NCBI GenBank assembly: GCA_963715815.1
Contig: OY970278.1
Coordinates: 1,736,001-1,800,000, forward strand
Length of the DNA: 64,000 nucleotides
From: JAFAMS01 sp963715815
Lineage (GTDB): Bacteria > Vulcanimicrobiota > Vulcanimicrobiia > Vulcanimicrobiales > Vulcanimicrobiaceae
Reading direction: 5' to 3'
This document shows positions 33,912-43,202 of the stretch, one piece after another. Every line of letters starts with the position of its first letter. Position 1 is the stretch's first letter. Made by a program: the position numbers and the translations under genes. The notes below the pieces were generated by a model. That model saw nothing but the letters and a program-made list of their open reading frames with translations. It made no database searches and was not told where the DNA came from.

Positions 33912-34787
33912 TTGACGACCACGACGGCGTCCTTGTGGGCTACGCAGCTCATCGTTGCGATGGCTCTCAATGGGGTCACGCAAGCAATACAGATCGGCGC
34001 GTACGCAGCGCGATACGCCGGCGTGCAAACGCATCGCATCGCGGTATCGATCTCGCTGTTCAACTTGTTCGTTACCGCCAGCCGTTTGGCGGCGCTGTTC
34101 CTGACGCCGTCGCTGGGAGCGCTGGCCGACAATGCGACGCGGCCGACCGTCGCTGCGAAGCTTGCCGCCGTGCCGCCCGACGTCGTTGCGAACTTCGATT
34201 TGCAAATGCGCTTGATCGTCGCCGCGGGAACGCTTGGGACGTGCGTCGGCGCGCTCATGCTGCCGATGTTCATTTATTTGTTTTCGCGGGGCATACGTTC
34301 GTTCGAGCGCCGGAATTCCGTGCTGCAGGCGCTGATTCGCCTCGGCGATCCGCGCGTCATGATGGATGTTCTCTCGAGCATCCGTCTCCCGGAGATTCGT
34401 ACGGTTCTCGCTTATACGCGCGAAGCGATTCCGCCCAAGCTGCTCATCGGCAATCTGGTGGTCATGGCGATCTATGCAATCGGCGTCCCGTCCGCGTATT
34501 ACGCAAGTGTTTTGAACTTGGACGCACGTACGACGGCTGCAGGTCTCTCCGGTATCGTAAACGGTATCGGGACCCTGGCGTTTACGTTTTTCGTTGATCC
34601 GACGTCGGCCTTAATGGTCGATCAAGCGGTCAAAGGCGAACGCTCGCTGAATTCGATCCGGGCGATGGTTGTCGGCCTGACAGTGACGGCTATTTTCGGG
34701 ACGATTCTCTCACAGCTCTTGCTCTGGCCCGGGGCGTGGGCGATCTCGCACGTCGCATCGCTCTTCGTCCACGGATTTAGAAGGTAA
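33912..34787 (+). CDS. amj: Lipid II flippase, Amj family
   Basis: This 291-residue membrane protein has about six helices. The segment AYAARYAGVQTHRIAVSISLFNLFVTASRLAALFL (residues 30-64) is the hallmark of the Amj/YdaH family, proteins that move lipid II to the outer face of the membrane and can replace MurJ. The TTG at 33912 is used because no ATG or GTG precedes the first helix. It sits between an M16 peptidase and a TPR lipoprotein on the same strand. Assignment is by motif; activity is inferred. Confidence 0.8.
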   Translation: MTTTTASLWATQLIVAMALNGVTQAIQIGAYAARYAGVQTHRIAVSISLFNLFVTASRLAALFLTPSLGALADNATRPTVAAKLAAVPPDVVANFDLQMRLIVAAGTLGTCVGALMLPMFIYLFSRGIRSFERRNSVLQALIRLGDPRVMMDVLSSIRLPEIRTVLAYTREAIPPKLLIGNLVVMAIYAIGVPSAYYASVLNLDARTTAAGLSGIVNGIGTLAFTFFVDPTSALMVDQAVKGERSLNSIRAMVVGLTVTAIFGTILSQLLLWPGAWAISHVASLFVHGFRR

Positions 34788-34801
34788 GGCAGAACAGGAC
34801 G

Positions 34802-35458
34802 ATGCTGAAAAAACTCGTGTTCGCACTCTTGCCGGCCATCGCGACCGTGTTCTTGTCGGGATGCGCGGGATCGGTTGAGTCGTGGATCGTACGAACGCGC
34901 GACCATCAAGGCGATCGCGCGCTTGAAGCGCGTAACTTAAAAGATGCGGCGCTTGCATATCGCCTCGCGCTTGACATCAACCCGCAGGATGCGCATGCGC
35001 GTTCGGGCGCGACCTCCGTGCAGTTGACGCTGGCAGAAGATGCCTACCGGCTCGGCAAGCTCGAAGATGCGATTAACTACCTTGCGATCGCGGAAAAGAT
35101 CTCGCCCTCGAATTCCGCCGTTATCGATCTGCGCCAGCAGCTCTCGCAAGCGCGCCTCAAACGCGAGATCGTCATCTCCAACTATCCGGCGTATAAGACG
35201 GCGGGCCAGGACCTGATTCGCTCCTACACCGGACTCAAGACGCTTGATGCATCGATCGTAGCCAGTCTTAAACGTTTTCAGTACAGCTACGACACCGTCG
35301 ACATCACGCGCGCAATCGAGAATTCGTACGAGCTTTCCAGCGAGGTAACGCGCAGCACCGCGCGCCTGACGCGCTTCCGCCAAACGGTCGAGACCGGAAC
35401 GGGCGAAACGGAGACGGAGCACCTCGGAGTGCCCTCGTCACTCCTGCCCTTGCCCTGA
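34802..35458 (+). CDS. TPR-containing lipoprotein
   Basis: The 218-residue product begins with a lipoprotein signal peptide (KKLVFALLPAIATVFLSGC) whose lipobox LSGC places the lipidated cysteine at residue 21. Residues 35-115 form about two TPR-like helical pairs (GDRALEARNLKDAALAYRLAL, then DAYRLGKLEDAINYLAIAEK). The C-terminal 90 residues are helical and of unknown fold. It is probably an envelope scaffold. Its last 21 bases overlap the convergent GT39-like gene. Confidence 0.8.
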   Translation: MLKKLVFALLPAIATVFLSGCAGSVESWIVRTRDHQGDRALEARNLKDAALAYRLALDINPQDAHARSGATSVQLTLAEDAYRLGKLEDAINYLAIAEKISPSNSAVIDLRQQLSQARLKREIVISNYPAYKTAGQDLIRSYTGLKTLDASIVASLKRFQYSYDTVDITRAIENSYELSSEVTRSTARLTRFRQTVETGTGETETEHLGVPSSLLPLP

Positions 35459-36988
35459 ACCCTTTTCGCGTTTGCGAAACTCGCGCCAGCGCGCTTCGGC
35501 ATTAGGGAGAATCTTGCTGTTGTCGGTTTCGTAAACCGGCCATATGCCGCTGTTCGGCAGCAGCGGAAAGCGCTGCATCCACGCGTACAGCTCGGCGTTC
35601 TTTGCGAAACGATTCTGCTCGACGGCGATGAAATAGCGGGCGCCTTTGCGGATCGCGCTTTGCTGGTCGAAGGGTGTCCATAGCAGCGGGTCCTCTTCCC
35701 AGCCTTTGTGCTGCATGTAGTAGAGAATCGACGGATCGTAGTGCGCCATCACGACGAGGGCATCCGGGGCGAGCAGTGTCTGAAGCCGGCGCGCCTCGAG
35801 ATAGACGTTTCGTTTATAGTAGTAGTAGGGCGCTATTTGCGCGGCGTTGTCGCCGATGACGAGCACGAGCGCTAGTATCGCGCCTCCGATCGCAAGCTTC
35901 TGCAGACGCGCTGGCGCTTGCGACCACAGCCCGGCGAACGTCCGGAGGAACGACGCTCCGACGAGCGCCGCGAGCGGCAGCACGGGATAGAGATAGTAGT
36001 CGACGCGTTCCACGGTGACGACGACAAATGCATACAGCGCGGCGGCAGCGAGCCACGAATACAACAAGAGATTCGAGCGCGAGCGTAGCGGCATCAAGAA
36101 ACCGAGCAATGCGAACGCGAACCCGGTCGGACCGAGCATCGTCGTGCTGAGCATCGACGGAACCGTCGTAAGCGTTATCGCAAGCTTCGCGAGCATCGCA
36201 TGCGGTGAGATCAGTGCTTGCAGCAACGACGGCAGCACATGCTCGCGCGTGATGCCGCTGGCCCAATGCCATTCCGCGTGCGCGTCGACCACATGCAGAT
36301 ACAAGAACAGCGAGATCAGTCCAGGGATGATGACGATCAAGCTTCGGAGCCGGGCGATGCATAGTAGCGGGATGGCCGCAATCAACGAAACAGGCTTTGC
36401 GAGGAACGCAAGCGCGAGCAACACCGCGCAACCGATGTCTTTCCATGGAATCGGTTTAGCGAGGGGGCCGAGTAAGGTCCGTGCTGACGCATACATTGCA
36501 AGCGTGAAGAAGAACGTCATTGCGGTGTCTGGCATGAACGTTCGCCCGTAGTAAATACTCCCTGGGAAAATTACGAAGAGCAGTGCGGCTGCCAAGCCGA
36601 CGAACGCCGATTCGAACAGCCACCAGCCGAAATACGCGATGACACCGACGGTTCCGAGGGAAAAGCAGATCGAAATCAGTCGACCGAAGACTTCGTGCAC
36701 GCCGAAGATCTTGTAGCCGATCGCGGCGAGATACGGAACGATTTGCAGCTCGAGCTCGACATAGTTGGGCGGCGGTCCGTCGTAGTCGGTCTGCGGATAA
36801 AAAATATTGAGATTGAGCTGCGCAAAATTCCGCGCGATCGCGGCCGTGTCGCCCTGGCGCCACTGCGGATGATCCATGATCGGGTCGTGCAGTCCCACTA
36901 GACGAAGCCCGAGGCCCAGCACGAGGATTGCTCCGAGTGCCCACCACCAGTGTTTCGCGATCTCTAAAGGACGGAGCGGAATGTCCAA
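35438..36988 (-). CDS. GT39/ArnT-like membrane glycosyltransferase
   Basis: This 516-residue protein has about 11 transmembrane helices. The first extracytoplasmic loop holds LHDPIMDHPQWRQGDTAAIARNF, with acidic residues in the position of the catalytic DE/DD of GT-C enzymes, followed by PGSIYYGRTFMPDTAM, as in the PMT_2 (dolichyl-phosphate-mannose-like) group. It would transfer a sugar from a polyprenyl phosphate to an envelope acceptor. The TTG start at 36988 overlaps the GtrA gene by 25 bases, implying coupling. The C-terminal 120 residues form a soluble domain. Confidence 0.85.
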   Translation of the reverse strand: MDIPLRPLEIAKHWWWALGAILVLGLGLRLVGLHDPIMDHPQWRQGDTAAIARNFAQLNLNIFYPQTDYDGPPPNYVELELQIVPYLAAIGYKIFGVHEVFGRLISICFSLGTVGVIAYFGWWLFESAFVGLAAALLFVIFPGSIYYGRTFMPDTAMTFFFTLAMYASARTLLGPLAKPIPWKDIGCAVLLALAFLAKPVSLIAAIPLLCIARLRSLIVIIPGLISLFLYLHVVDAHAEWHWASGITREHVLPSLLQALISPHAMLAKLAITLTTVPSMLSTTMLGPTGFAFALLGFLMPLRSRSNLLLYSWLAAAALYAFVVVTVERVDYYLYPVLPLAALVGASFLRTFAGLWSQAPARLQKLAIGGAILALVLVIGDNAAQIAPYYYYKRNVYLEARRLQTLLAPDALVVMAHYDPSILYYMQHKGWEEDPLLWTPFDQQSAIRKGARYFIAVEQNRFAKNAELYAWMQRFPLLPNSGIWPVYETDNSKILPNAEARWREFRKREKGSGQGQE

Positions 36989-37410
36989 TACTTATTCACG
37001 AAAAAATTGACGACGATACCGGCGCACGTCGATACGAACCAGAGCTTGTGGCCTTTGCCGAGGAGCGGAGAAGCGCCGAATGAGACGAGCAAGCTCACGC
37101 ATAGTGCGATCGCAGAGACGGTGAGAAACTTCACACCCTCGCCAAGTGCATGCCCGGTCGAACGAAACGTCCAAACCCGGTTGAGGAAGTAATTCGAAAC
37201 GCCGCCCGCCATGAACGCGATCGAGAAGATCAAGTAATACCATGACTCGCGCTGGTCGATCGAGAGCGGCAGCTGCAAGAGCGTGAAGACGACGCCATTG
37301 ACCGCGAAACCCGAAGTTCCGACGATTGCGAACTTGATGAATTGCCTGATTCCGCGCCGTTGCGTAATGCGCCCGATCAACGACGCCGCAGCTGTTGTCA
37401 GCTCAGGCAA
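36964..37410 (-). CDS. GtrA-like membrane protein
   Basis: The 148-residue protein has four hydrophobic helices. FIKFAIVGTSGFAVNGVVFTLL and FMAGGVSNYFLNRVWTF plus NFFVNKYWTF are the signatures of the GtrA family, which takes part in the translocation of polyprenyl-phosphate-linked sugars. I placed the start at TTG 37410, overlapping the stop of the upstream PIG-V-like gene by 8 bases; the longer frame to 37470 lies within that gene. It is sandwiched between two GT-C enzymes and probably supplies their lipid-linked donor. Confidence 0.9.
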   Translation of the reverse strand: MPELTTAAASLIGRITQRRGIRQFIKFAIVGTSGFAVNGVVFTLLQLPLSIDQRESWYYLIFSIAFMAGGVSNYFLNRVWTFRSTGHALGEGVKFLTVSAIALCVSLLVSFGASPLLGKGHKLWFVSTCAGIVVNFFVNKYWTFRSVL

Positions 37411-38941
37411 CCCAATACCAGTCGGCGAATAAAACCGTGAAGAGTCCCAAGAGGGGGAGAGAGAACGCAACGATCGCGTTGTTAACGGCCGACCGCGATC
37501 CCCATAGTCCGAGCAGCACGAACATCGGGAAGAGCACGAGCGCGAAGCGCGGCATGCTCATCAGGCTGGACGTCGACATCGGGACCAGGATCGAGAGCGC
37601 CATGTAGCTCCAGTACGTCGCCGAGAGGCGGCGGAACGCAGCGATCAGGATCACGATCATGAGCAGCGTGAAGAAAAGCTCGAGGAACTGATTTGCGACC
37701 GTGTTCCCGTTGTGCGCGTGGGTGAGCAAATAGGCGCTGTTGCGCAGGCTTACCCACGGCGGTGCAAAGTGGCGATGCCAATTGATCTGCACGTGCGAGA
37801 AGTAAAGCGGGTCGCCGGTCAGGATCCACAGATAGCCCATGTACGACATCAGGCCGAGCGGGATCAGGGCCATACCCAAGAGCGGGCGCATCAACTGTTC
37901 GAGCGGATATTGCCAAGCCTGACGTGCGCCGGGCGAACGCAGCCACTCGATCAACATCGGAACCACGAGCAGCACGCCTTCGACGCGGGTCAGCGCCGCG
38001 AAGAATCCGATGATCCCCGCGGTCAGCCATTTGTGCTCGCGAATGAAGTAGAACGAGGCGACCGTCAAGGCCAGGAACAGCGATTCCGTGTAGACCGCCG
38101 AGAAGAAGATCGCGGTTGGAAAAATCGAGATGTAAAAAACAGCGCGGTGCGCGACGTGCCGATTGTATTGGTGCTCGACGAGCTTATAGAAGAAGATCAG
38201 CCCGACGAAGAGCGCCGCATTCGAGATGACGAGGCCTGCTACGAGGTGACTGCCCGTGAGCTTCCCGAGCAGCGAGATCAAGAGCGGATACAGCGGAAAG
38301 AAGGCCATATCGGTGCCGTAGTATCCGGCCGACGCGATGTCGATGTAGTGTACGGCGTCCCAGCGTCCCCATACGGCCAAGATCGGAATCGACGATACGG
38401 CGACGTGCGCACCCGGACGTTGCGCGACGACCATCGCTGCAAGCTCTGCAATCACGATGACTGCGGCGCGGCTGACGACGAACGTGATCGCGACGTCGCG
38501 AACCGCGCTGTTGAAGCGCGCGGCGGCGAACAGTTTGACGAACGCAAAGGTCAACAGCGCAACGGCGATACCGCGTCCCGTTGCACTCGCGCCGAACGGA
38601 CGTAAGAAGCCGACCCACATGATCAGGAGCGCGAGCCACGAGAAGGCGTCGGTGGTGAGCGCCGTTTCGAGCGAAACGGCGCAGTGGCGCGCAAAGAAAC
38701 GCGCGTACGCATTCCAGGCGATCAATGCCGCGATGACGCCCGCCGGAACCGCGATCAAGAAAACCATTTCGTCGACTGCGACCGACGCGCGGACGCGCAA
38801 GACGAATGCGTAAAACCCGAAGAAGCCGAGCGTTGCGCCCGCTGCTCCGACGATCAGTAGCGGGGCGATGCCGGCGCCATAGAGATAGGGCGCTAGGGTA
38901 GTAGTGCGGCTAGCCACGACGCGATGCGGTTCGGGTTGCAC
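37403..38941 (-). CDS. PIG-V-like mannosyltransferase family membrane protein
   Basis: This 512-residue GT-C protein has about 12 membrane helices and a GTG start. The extracytoplasmic loop near residue 190 has LAVWGRWDAVHYIDIASAGYYG, then MAFFPLYPLLISLL, the W-x-R-x-DA-x-H-Y and FFPLYP motifs of PIG-V-type mannosyltransferases; YTESLFLALTVASFYF and ALTRVEGVLLVVPML follow. It probably uses a polyprenyl-phosphate sugar to modify a lipid or glycan. It leads the PIG-V - GtrA - GT39 operon. Confidence 0.85.
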   Translation of the reverse strand: MQPEPHRVVASRTTTLAPYLYGAGIAPLLIVGAAGATLGFFGFYAFVLRVRASVAVDEMVFLIAVPAGVIAALIAWNAYARFFARHCAVSLETALTTDAFSWLALLIMWVGFLRPFGASATGRGIAVALLTFAFVKLFAAARFNSAVRDVAITFVVSRAAVIVIAELAAMVVAQRPGAHVAVSSIPILAVWGRWDAVHYIDIASAGYYGTDMAFFPLYPLLISLLGKLTGSHLVAGLVISNAALFVGLIFFYKLVEHQYNRHVAHRAVFYISIFPTAIFFSAVYTESLFLALTVASFYFIREHKWLTAGIIGFFAALTRVEGVLLVVPMLIEWLRSPGARQAWQYPLEQLMRPLLGMALIPLGLMSYMGYLWILTGDPLYFSHVQINWHRHFAPPWVSLRNSAYLLTHAHNGNTVANQFLELFFTLLMIVILIAAFRRLSATYWSYMALSILVPMSTSSLMSMPRFALVLFPMFVLLGLWGSRSAVNNAIVAFSLPLLGLFTVLFADWYWVA

Positions 38942-39024
38942 ACGTCGCGTTCCCTTGGGACATTTGGCAGGTTAGGGGGCCCGCGCAAGCATAGGGAAGC
39001 GACGGTTAGGGAAGGGAGCGGCTA

Positions 39025-40017
39025 ATGGCGACCACGATGATTCCGCGCTTTGTGAGCGAGTATCCAACGGATTCGCTCGACTTCGTGCGCGTGACCGAAG
39101 AAGCAGCGCTCAATGCCTCGCGCTGGATGGGTCGCGGTGAACGCAATATCGCCGACGGCGCCGCCGTCGAAAAGATGCGCGACGCGCTCAATGACATGCA
39201 GATTTCGGGTCGTATCGTCATTGGTGAAGGCGAGCGTGACGAAGCACCGATGCTGTTCATTGGCGAAGAGCTTGGTCGCGGCGGCATGGAGGTCGACATT
39301 GCAGTCGACCCCGTCGAAGGCACGAATCTGGTTGCGAACGGACTCCCGAATTCAATTGCCGTGATGGCGATTTCCGAACGCGGCGGGTTGTTGCACGCCC
39401 CCGACTCGTACATGCAGAAGCTTGCGGTAGGGCCGCGCGCCGCGCCGTACGTTCATATCGACGCGAAAGTTTCGGACAACTTGAATGCGGTTGCGAACGC
39501 CCTCGAACGTCCGATAAACGACATTACGGTCATCATTTTGGATCGTCCGCGTCACAAAGATTTGATCACGGCAGTGCGCGACGCCGGCGCGCGCATCAAG
39601 CTGATTTCGGACGGCGACGTCGATGCCGCAATTGCGACGGCGATCGACGGCACGGGCGTTCACGTTTGCATGGGAACCGGCGGTGCGCCTGAAGGCGTTT
39701 TGGCTGCTGCGGCGCTCAAGTGTCTGGGGGGCGGATTCACGGGACGCCTCAAGCCGCGTAGTGAGGAAGAGGCTCAACGCGCCAAGGCGATGGGTTTCGG
39801 CGATATCGACCGCGTCCTCACCATGGAGGATCTCGCCCCCGGCAAGCATCTGATGTTTGTCGCAACCGGGATAACGGATGGCGACTTAGTCCGTGGCGTG
39901 CGTTTCTACGGGAACTCGGCGAAGACGCATTCGATTCTCATGCACGCACAAAGCGGAACCGTGCGGCACATTGAGAGTGTCCACAGGCTTGGGGCCAAAC
40001 CATACCGGGCGAAATAG
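39025..40017 (+). CDS. glpX: Fructose-1,6-bisphosphatase class II
   Basis: The 330-residue product hydrolyses fructose 1,6-bisphosphate for gluconeogenesis. Metal-site motifs IGEGERDEAPMLFIGEELG and VDPVEGTNLVANGLPNSI are intact, as is MGTGGAPEGVLAAAALKCLGG near residue 215. In photosynthetic bacteria the same family also acts on sedoheptulose bisphosphate. AAGGGAG lies a few bases before the ATG. The 83-bp space upstream, between divergent genes, has no clear promoter match. Confidence 0.96.
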   Translation: MATTMIPRFVSEYPTDSLDFVRVTEEAALNASRWMGRGERNIADGAAVEKMRDALNDMQISGRIVIGEGERDEAPMLFIGEELGRGGMEVDIAVDPVEGTNLVANGLPNSIAVMAISERGGLLHAPDSYMQKLAVGPRAAPYVHIDAKVSDNLNAVANALERPINDITVIILDRPRHKDLITAVRDAGARIKLISDGDVDAAIATAIDGTGVHVCMGTGGAPEGVLAAAALKCLGGGFTGRLKPRSEEEAQRAKAMGFGDIDRVLTMEDLAPGKHLMFVATGITDGDLVRGVRFYGNSAKTHSILMHAQSGTVRHIESVHRLGAKPYRAK

Positions 40018-40045
40018 TCGCTTGGGGCGGCAGCCCCGAAAGCTC

Positions 40046-41479
40046 ATGACCGAACACAACTACGACCTTGTCATCATCGGCGGCGGCTCCGGCGGGTACG
40101 CTGCGGCCCGCACCGCGCGTGATCTTGGCGCACGTGTCGCGATTGCGGACGTTGGTCCGCTTGGCGGCCTGTGCATCCTGAACGGCTGCATGCCAAGCAA
40201 GACGTTGATCGCCAGCGGTGATTTGATGCACACGATTCGCGAGTCGGATGTGCTCGGAGTTCGCTCGGACGAGCCGCGCGTCGACTATCGCGCCATGATC
40301 GAGCGCAAGCGCGAGGTCATCAAAGGCTTCGCCGATTACCGCATCGAGGGACTCGAGACATTCGATCTCTACGATGGGAGAGCGTCGTTCATCGACGAAC
40401 ACACGCTCAAGGTCGGCGACAATATCGTCTTGCGCGCTGCGAATTTCGTCGTGGCAACCGGAAGCATCGTCGCTCCGCCGATCTTCCCCGGTCTGCAGGA
40501 GACCGGCTACATCGATAGTGATGCGGCGCTCGACTTGAGTGGTCCGCCCAGCTCTATGATCGTCCTTGGCGGCGGTTACGTAGCCGTCGAGCTAGGACAA
40601 TTCTTCTCGAGAGTCGGCGTCGCAACGACGATCATGATTCGCAAATCGCGACTTCTGAGTGACGTCGACGAAGACGTTGCAACGGCACTTACGGGATATC
40701 TGCGCGACGAAGGCATCCGCATCATCGGCGAGGCAACCGTGGTGCGCGTCGAGCGCAACGGCAAACTCAAACGCGTCGTCTACCGCAAAGGCGGCGAAGA
40801 GCACGCGGTCGAGGCCGAAGAGATATTCTACGCGCTGGGCCGCGTCCCGAATGTCGCGGGGCTCGATCTCGAGCGTGTGGGCGTCACGTATCATCCCATA
40901 TCGGGAATCGAGGTCGATGCGACGCTTCGCACTTCGAATCCGCACGTGTTTGCGATCGGTGACGTCACGGGGCGCTATCCGCTTGTGCACGTTGCGATCC
41001 AGCAAGGCGAGATCGCGGCGCGCAATGCGATCCGCGGGACGCGCGACGCGATCGACTACTCACTCTCGAAGGCGCACACGATTTTCAGCGACCCGCAAGT
41101 CGCAGTCACCGGCGAGACCGAGGGGGAGCTGGCCGCCGCAAATCGCCAGTATCTGAAGGCAACGTATCTGTTCAGCGATCACGGCAAAGCGATTTCAATC
41201 GGCAAGACCAAAGGGTTTGTAAAAATGTTGGCCGATCCGGAAGACGGCTGCATCCTCGGCGTACAGATTCTCGGGCCGGAAGCCTCCGATTTGATTCATG
41301 AAGCGATCGCGGCGATGCACTTTCACGCGACCGTTTTCGATTTTGTGCGCATCCCGCATCTGCATCCGACGCTCGCAGAGATTCTCACCTATCCCGCGGA
41401 AGAGCTGGTCGTGCGAATCGAAGGCGCGCGCATGGCGGCCCAGCGCGGCGATCTTCCGGTTGCGGCGGCCGTTCCGTGA
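40046..41479 (+). CDS. FAD pyridine nucleotide-disulfide oxidoreductase (lipoamide dehydrogenase-like)
   Basis: This 477-residue flavoenzyme starts MTEHNYDLVIIGGGSGGYAA, with the FAD loop. GLCILNGCMPSKTL carries the redox-active cysteine pair in CxxxxC spacing, MIVLGGGYVAVELGQFF is the NAD loop, HVFAIGDVTGRYPLVH the second FAD site, and HLHPTLAEIL the C-terminal His-Glu couple. It belongs to the lipoamide dehydrogenase/mercuric reductase group. No 2-oxoacid dehydrogenase genes are nearby, so its substrate is uncertain. The ATG at 40046 was preferred over a longer frame inside glpX. Confidence 0.92.
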   Translation: MTEHNYDLVIIGGGSGGYAAARTARDLGARVAIADVGPLGGLCILNGCMPSKTLIASGDLMHTIRESDVLGVRSDEPRVDYRAMIERKREVIKGFADYRIEGLETFDLYDGRASFIDEHTLKVGDNIVLRAANFVVATGSIVAPPIFPGLQETGYIDSDAALDLSGPPSSMIVLGGGYVAVELGQFFSRVGVATTIMIRKSRLLSDVDEDVATALTGYLRDEGIRIIGEATVVRVERNGKLKRVVYRKGGEEHAVEAEEIFYALGRVPNVAGLDLERVGVTYHPISGIEVDATLRTSNPHVFAIGDVTGRYPLVHVAIQQGEIAARNAIRGTRDAIDYSLSKAHTIFSDPQVAVTGETEGELAAANRQYLKATYLFSDHGKAISIGKTKGFVKMLADPEDGCILGVQILGPEASDLIHEAIAAMHFHATVFDFVRIPHLHPTLAEILTYPAEELVVRIEGARMAAQRGDLPVAAAVP

Positions 41480-42348
41480 AGATTGCAATCATTCAGACAA
41501 AGCCGCGTAAAGGCGATCGCGACGCTAACGTTCGCGATCTAATCGACGCGTTCAAGCAGCTGCACGAGGATCCGCCGGATCTCGTCGCGTTGCCCGAGGC
41601 CGCGTTGACCGGCTATTTCCTCGAGGGCGGCGTTTACGAGCTTGCAGAGAGCTCCGCAGCGTTTGCGCGCAGACTCGGCGCAGCATGGCACGCATCCGGC
41701 GCGCGCAAGCCGGTCGACATCGTCAGCGGCTTTTTCGAAAACGACGAAGGCACGTACTACAACAGCGCCCTGTACGCCAAGCTCGATCCGTCGGGATCGG
41801 CGCAGATCGTCCACGTTCATCGCAAGCTGTTCTTGCCGACCTACGGTGTCTTCGACGAAGAACGCTTTCACTCGCGAGGGAAACGGCTCGAAGCGTTTCC
41901 GACTGCGTTTGGCCGTGCCGCAATAATGATTTGCGAAGACGCATGGCACGGAATCGTCCCGACGATTGCGGCAGTCAAGGGGGCGCGCTTTTTCTTGATC
42001 CCGAGCGCTTCGCCCGGACGCGGCATCCAGACGCAGGGTGAATTGGAAAGCATCGGACGTTGGCGCTCGCTATTGCAAAACTATGCGAGCGAGCACGGTG
42101 TGTTCATCATCTATGCGGGACTCGCGGGTTTCGAGGGTGGCAAAGGAATGACCGGTAGCTCGCAGGTCATCGGTCCGCGCGGCGAGGTGATCGTCGCAGC
42201 TGGGCCGCTCGAGGCGTGCATCGTTCGAGCCGACATCGACCTCACTGAGATCGACGTTGCGCGTGCCGGCTTACCACTGCTTGGCGATCTGCACGCAGTG
42301 CTTCCCGATCTGCTGGCGGAGCTGGAAGCGCCGAAGGTCACCGACTGA
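41476..42348 (+). CDS. Carbon-nitrogen hydrolase, NAD-synthetase glutaminase-like
   Basis: The product has 290 residues and a GTG start overlapping the previous stop. The nitrilase triad is visible: glutamate in VALPEAALTGYF, lysine in HRKLFLPTYGVFDEERF, cysteine in IMICEDAWHG. The YGVFDEERF and ICEDAW segments match the glutaminase domain of glutamine-dependent NAD synthetases. The nadE gene starts in the last base of its stop. I infer that it feeds ammonia from glutamine, or another amide, to NadE. Confidence 0.88.
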   Translation: MKIAIIQTKPRKGDRDANVRDLIDAFKQLHEDPPDLVALPEAALTGYFLEGGVYELAESSAAFARRLGAAWHASGARKPVDIVSGFFENDEGTYYNSALYAKLDPSGSAQIVHVHRKLFLPTYGVFDEERFHSRGKRLEAFPTAFGRAAIMICEDAWHGIVPTIAAVKGARFFLIPSASPGRGIQTQGELESIGRWRSLLQNYASEHGVFIIYAGLAGFEGGKGMTGSSQVIGPRGEVIVAAGPLEACIVRADIDLTEIDVARAGLPLLGDLHAVLPDLLAELEAPKVTD

Positions 42349-43202
42349 TGACGCTTCCGATCATTCAAGCGCCCGCGATCGATCCGTACGCATCGGTCAA
42401 GAGCGATCCGGAAGTGACGGCGCGCTGGCTCGAAGCGTTTTTGGCCGACGAGCTGGTCCGCCGGCGCGGCATCCACAAAGCGGTCCTGGGCCTCTCGGGT
42501 GGGGTCGATTCCGCATGCGTCGCCTATTTGTGCGCGCGTGCGCTTGGGCCCGAAAACGTCTACGCGATTCGCATGCCGTACAAAAAATCGAGCCCGTCGT
42601 CGCTGGCCGACGCGAAGCTGGTCGTCGACGCACTTGGAATCAACGAACGTACGATCGAGATAACGGGCGCGGTTGACGGTTATTTGCAGTTCGAGCCCGG
42701 CGTCGATCCGCGCCGTGCCGGCAACGTCATGGCGCGCGTTCGAATGGTCGTGCTCTTCGATCAATCTGCAAAGCTGAATGCGCTTCCGATCGGCACCGGC
42801 AACAAAACGGAACGGATGATGGGCTACTTCACGTGGCACGCCGACGATACGCCGCCCGTCAATCCGATCGGTGATTTGTTCAAGACGCAAGTGTGGGATC
42901 TGGCGCGCTACCTCGGCGTTCCGCTACCGATCGTCGACAAGGCGCCGAGCGCCGATCTCGAAGCCGATCAAACCGACGAAGGCGATCTTGGGATAACGTA
43001 CCGCAAAGCTGATGCAATCTTGGCTGCGATGCTGCAAGGTTTCGATGACGACCAGATCGCGCGCATGGGTCTCGCGCCCGAAGAAGTGCGGATCGTGCGT
43101 AAGCGCGTCGATTCGACGCACTGGAAACGGCATCTGCCGACGACGGCGATGCTTAGCAACACCGCGATCAACGAATTTTATCTCAGGCCGGTCGACTATT
43201 AA
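42348..43202 (+). CDS. nadE: NAD+ synthetase (synthetase domain)
   Basis: The 284-residue product amidates deamido-NAD using ATP. The PP-loop AVLGLSGGVDSACVAYL near residue 45, GTGNKTERMMGYFTWHADD, and APSADLEADQTDEGDLGITY are family motifs. It is the ammonia-dependent length and lacks the N-terminal glutaminase domain, which is encoded separately immediately upstream (ATG overlapping the stop by one base). Together they probably form a split glutamine-dependent enzyme. Confidence 0.95.
   Translation: MTLPIIQAPAIDPYASVKSDPEVTARWLEAFLADELVRRRGIHKAVLGLSGGVDSACVAYLCARALGPENVYAIRMPYKKSSPSSLADAKLVVDALGINERTIEITGAVDGYLQFEPGVDPRRAGNVMARVRMVVLFDQSAKLNALPIGTGNKTERMMGYFTWHADDTPPVNPIGDLFKTQVWDLARYLGVPLPIVDKAPSADLEADQTDEGDLGITYRKADAILAAMLQGFDDDQIARMGLAPEEVRIVRKRVDSTHWKRHLPTTAMLSNTAINEFYLRPVDY

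Noticed and set aside
37712..38605. 297-codon plus-strand open frame.
   Set aside because: It is antisense to the PIG-V-like gene, is highly charged low-complexity sequence and shows no motif.
40024..40037. GGGGC/GCCCC hairpin between glpX and the flavoprotein gene, considered as a terminator.
   Set aside because: The stem has only 5 bp, no T run follows, and the genes are 28 bases apart on one strand.
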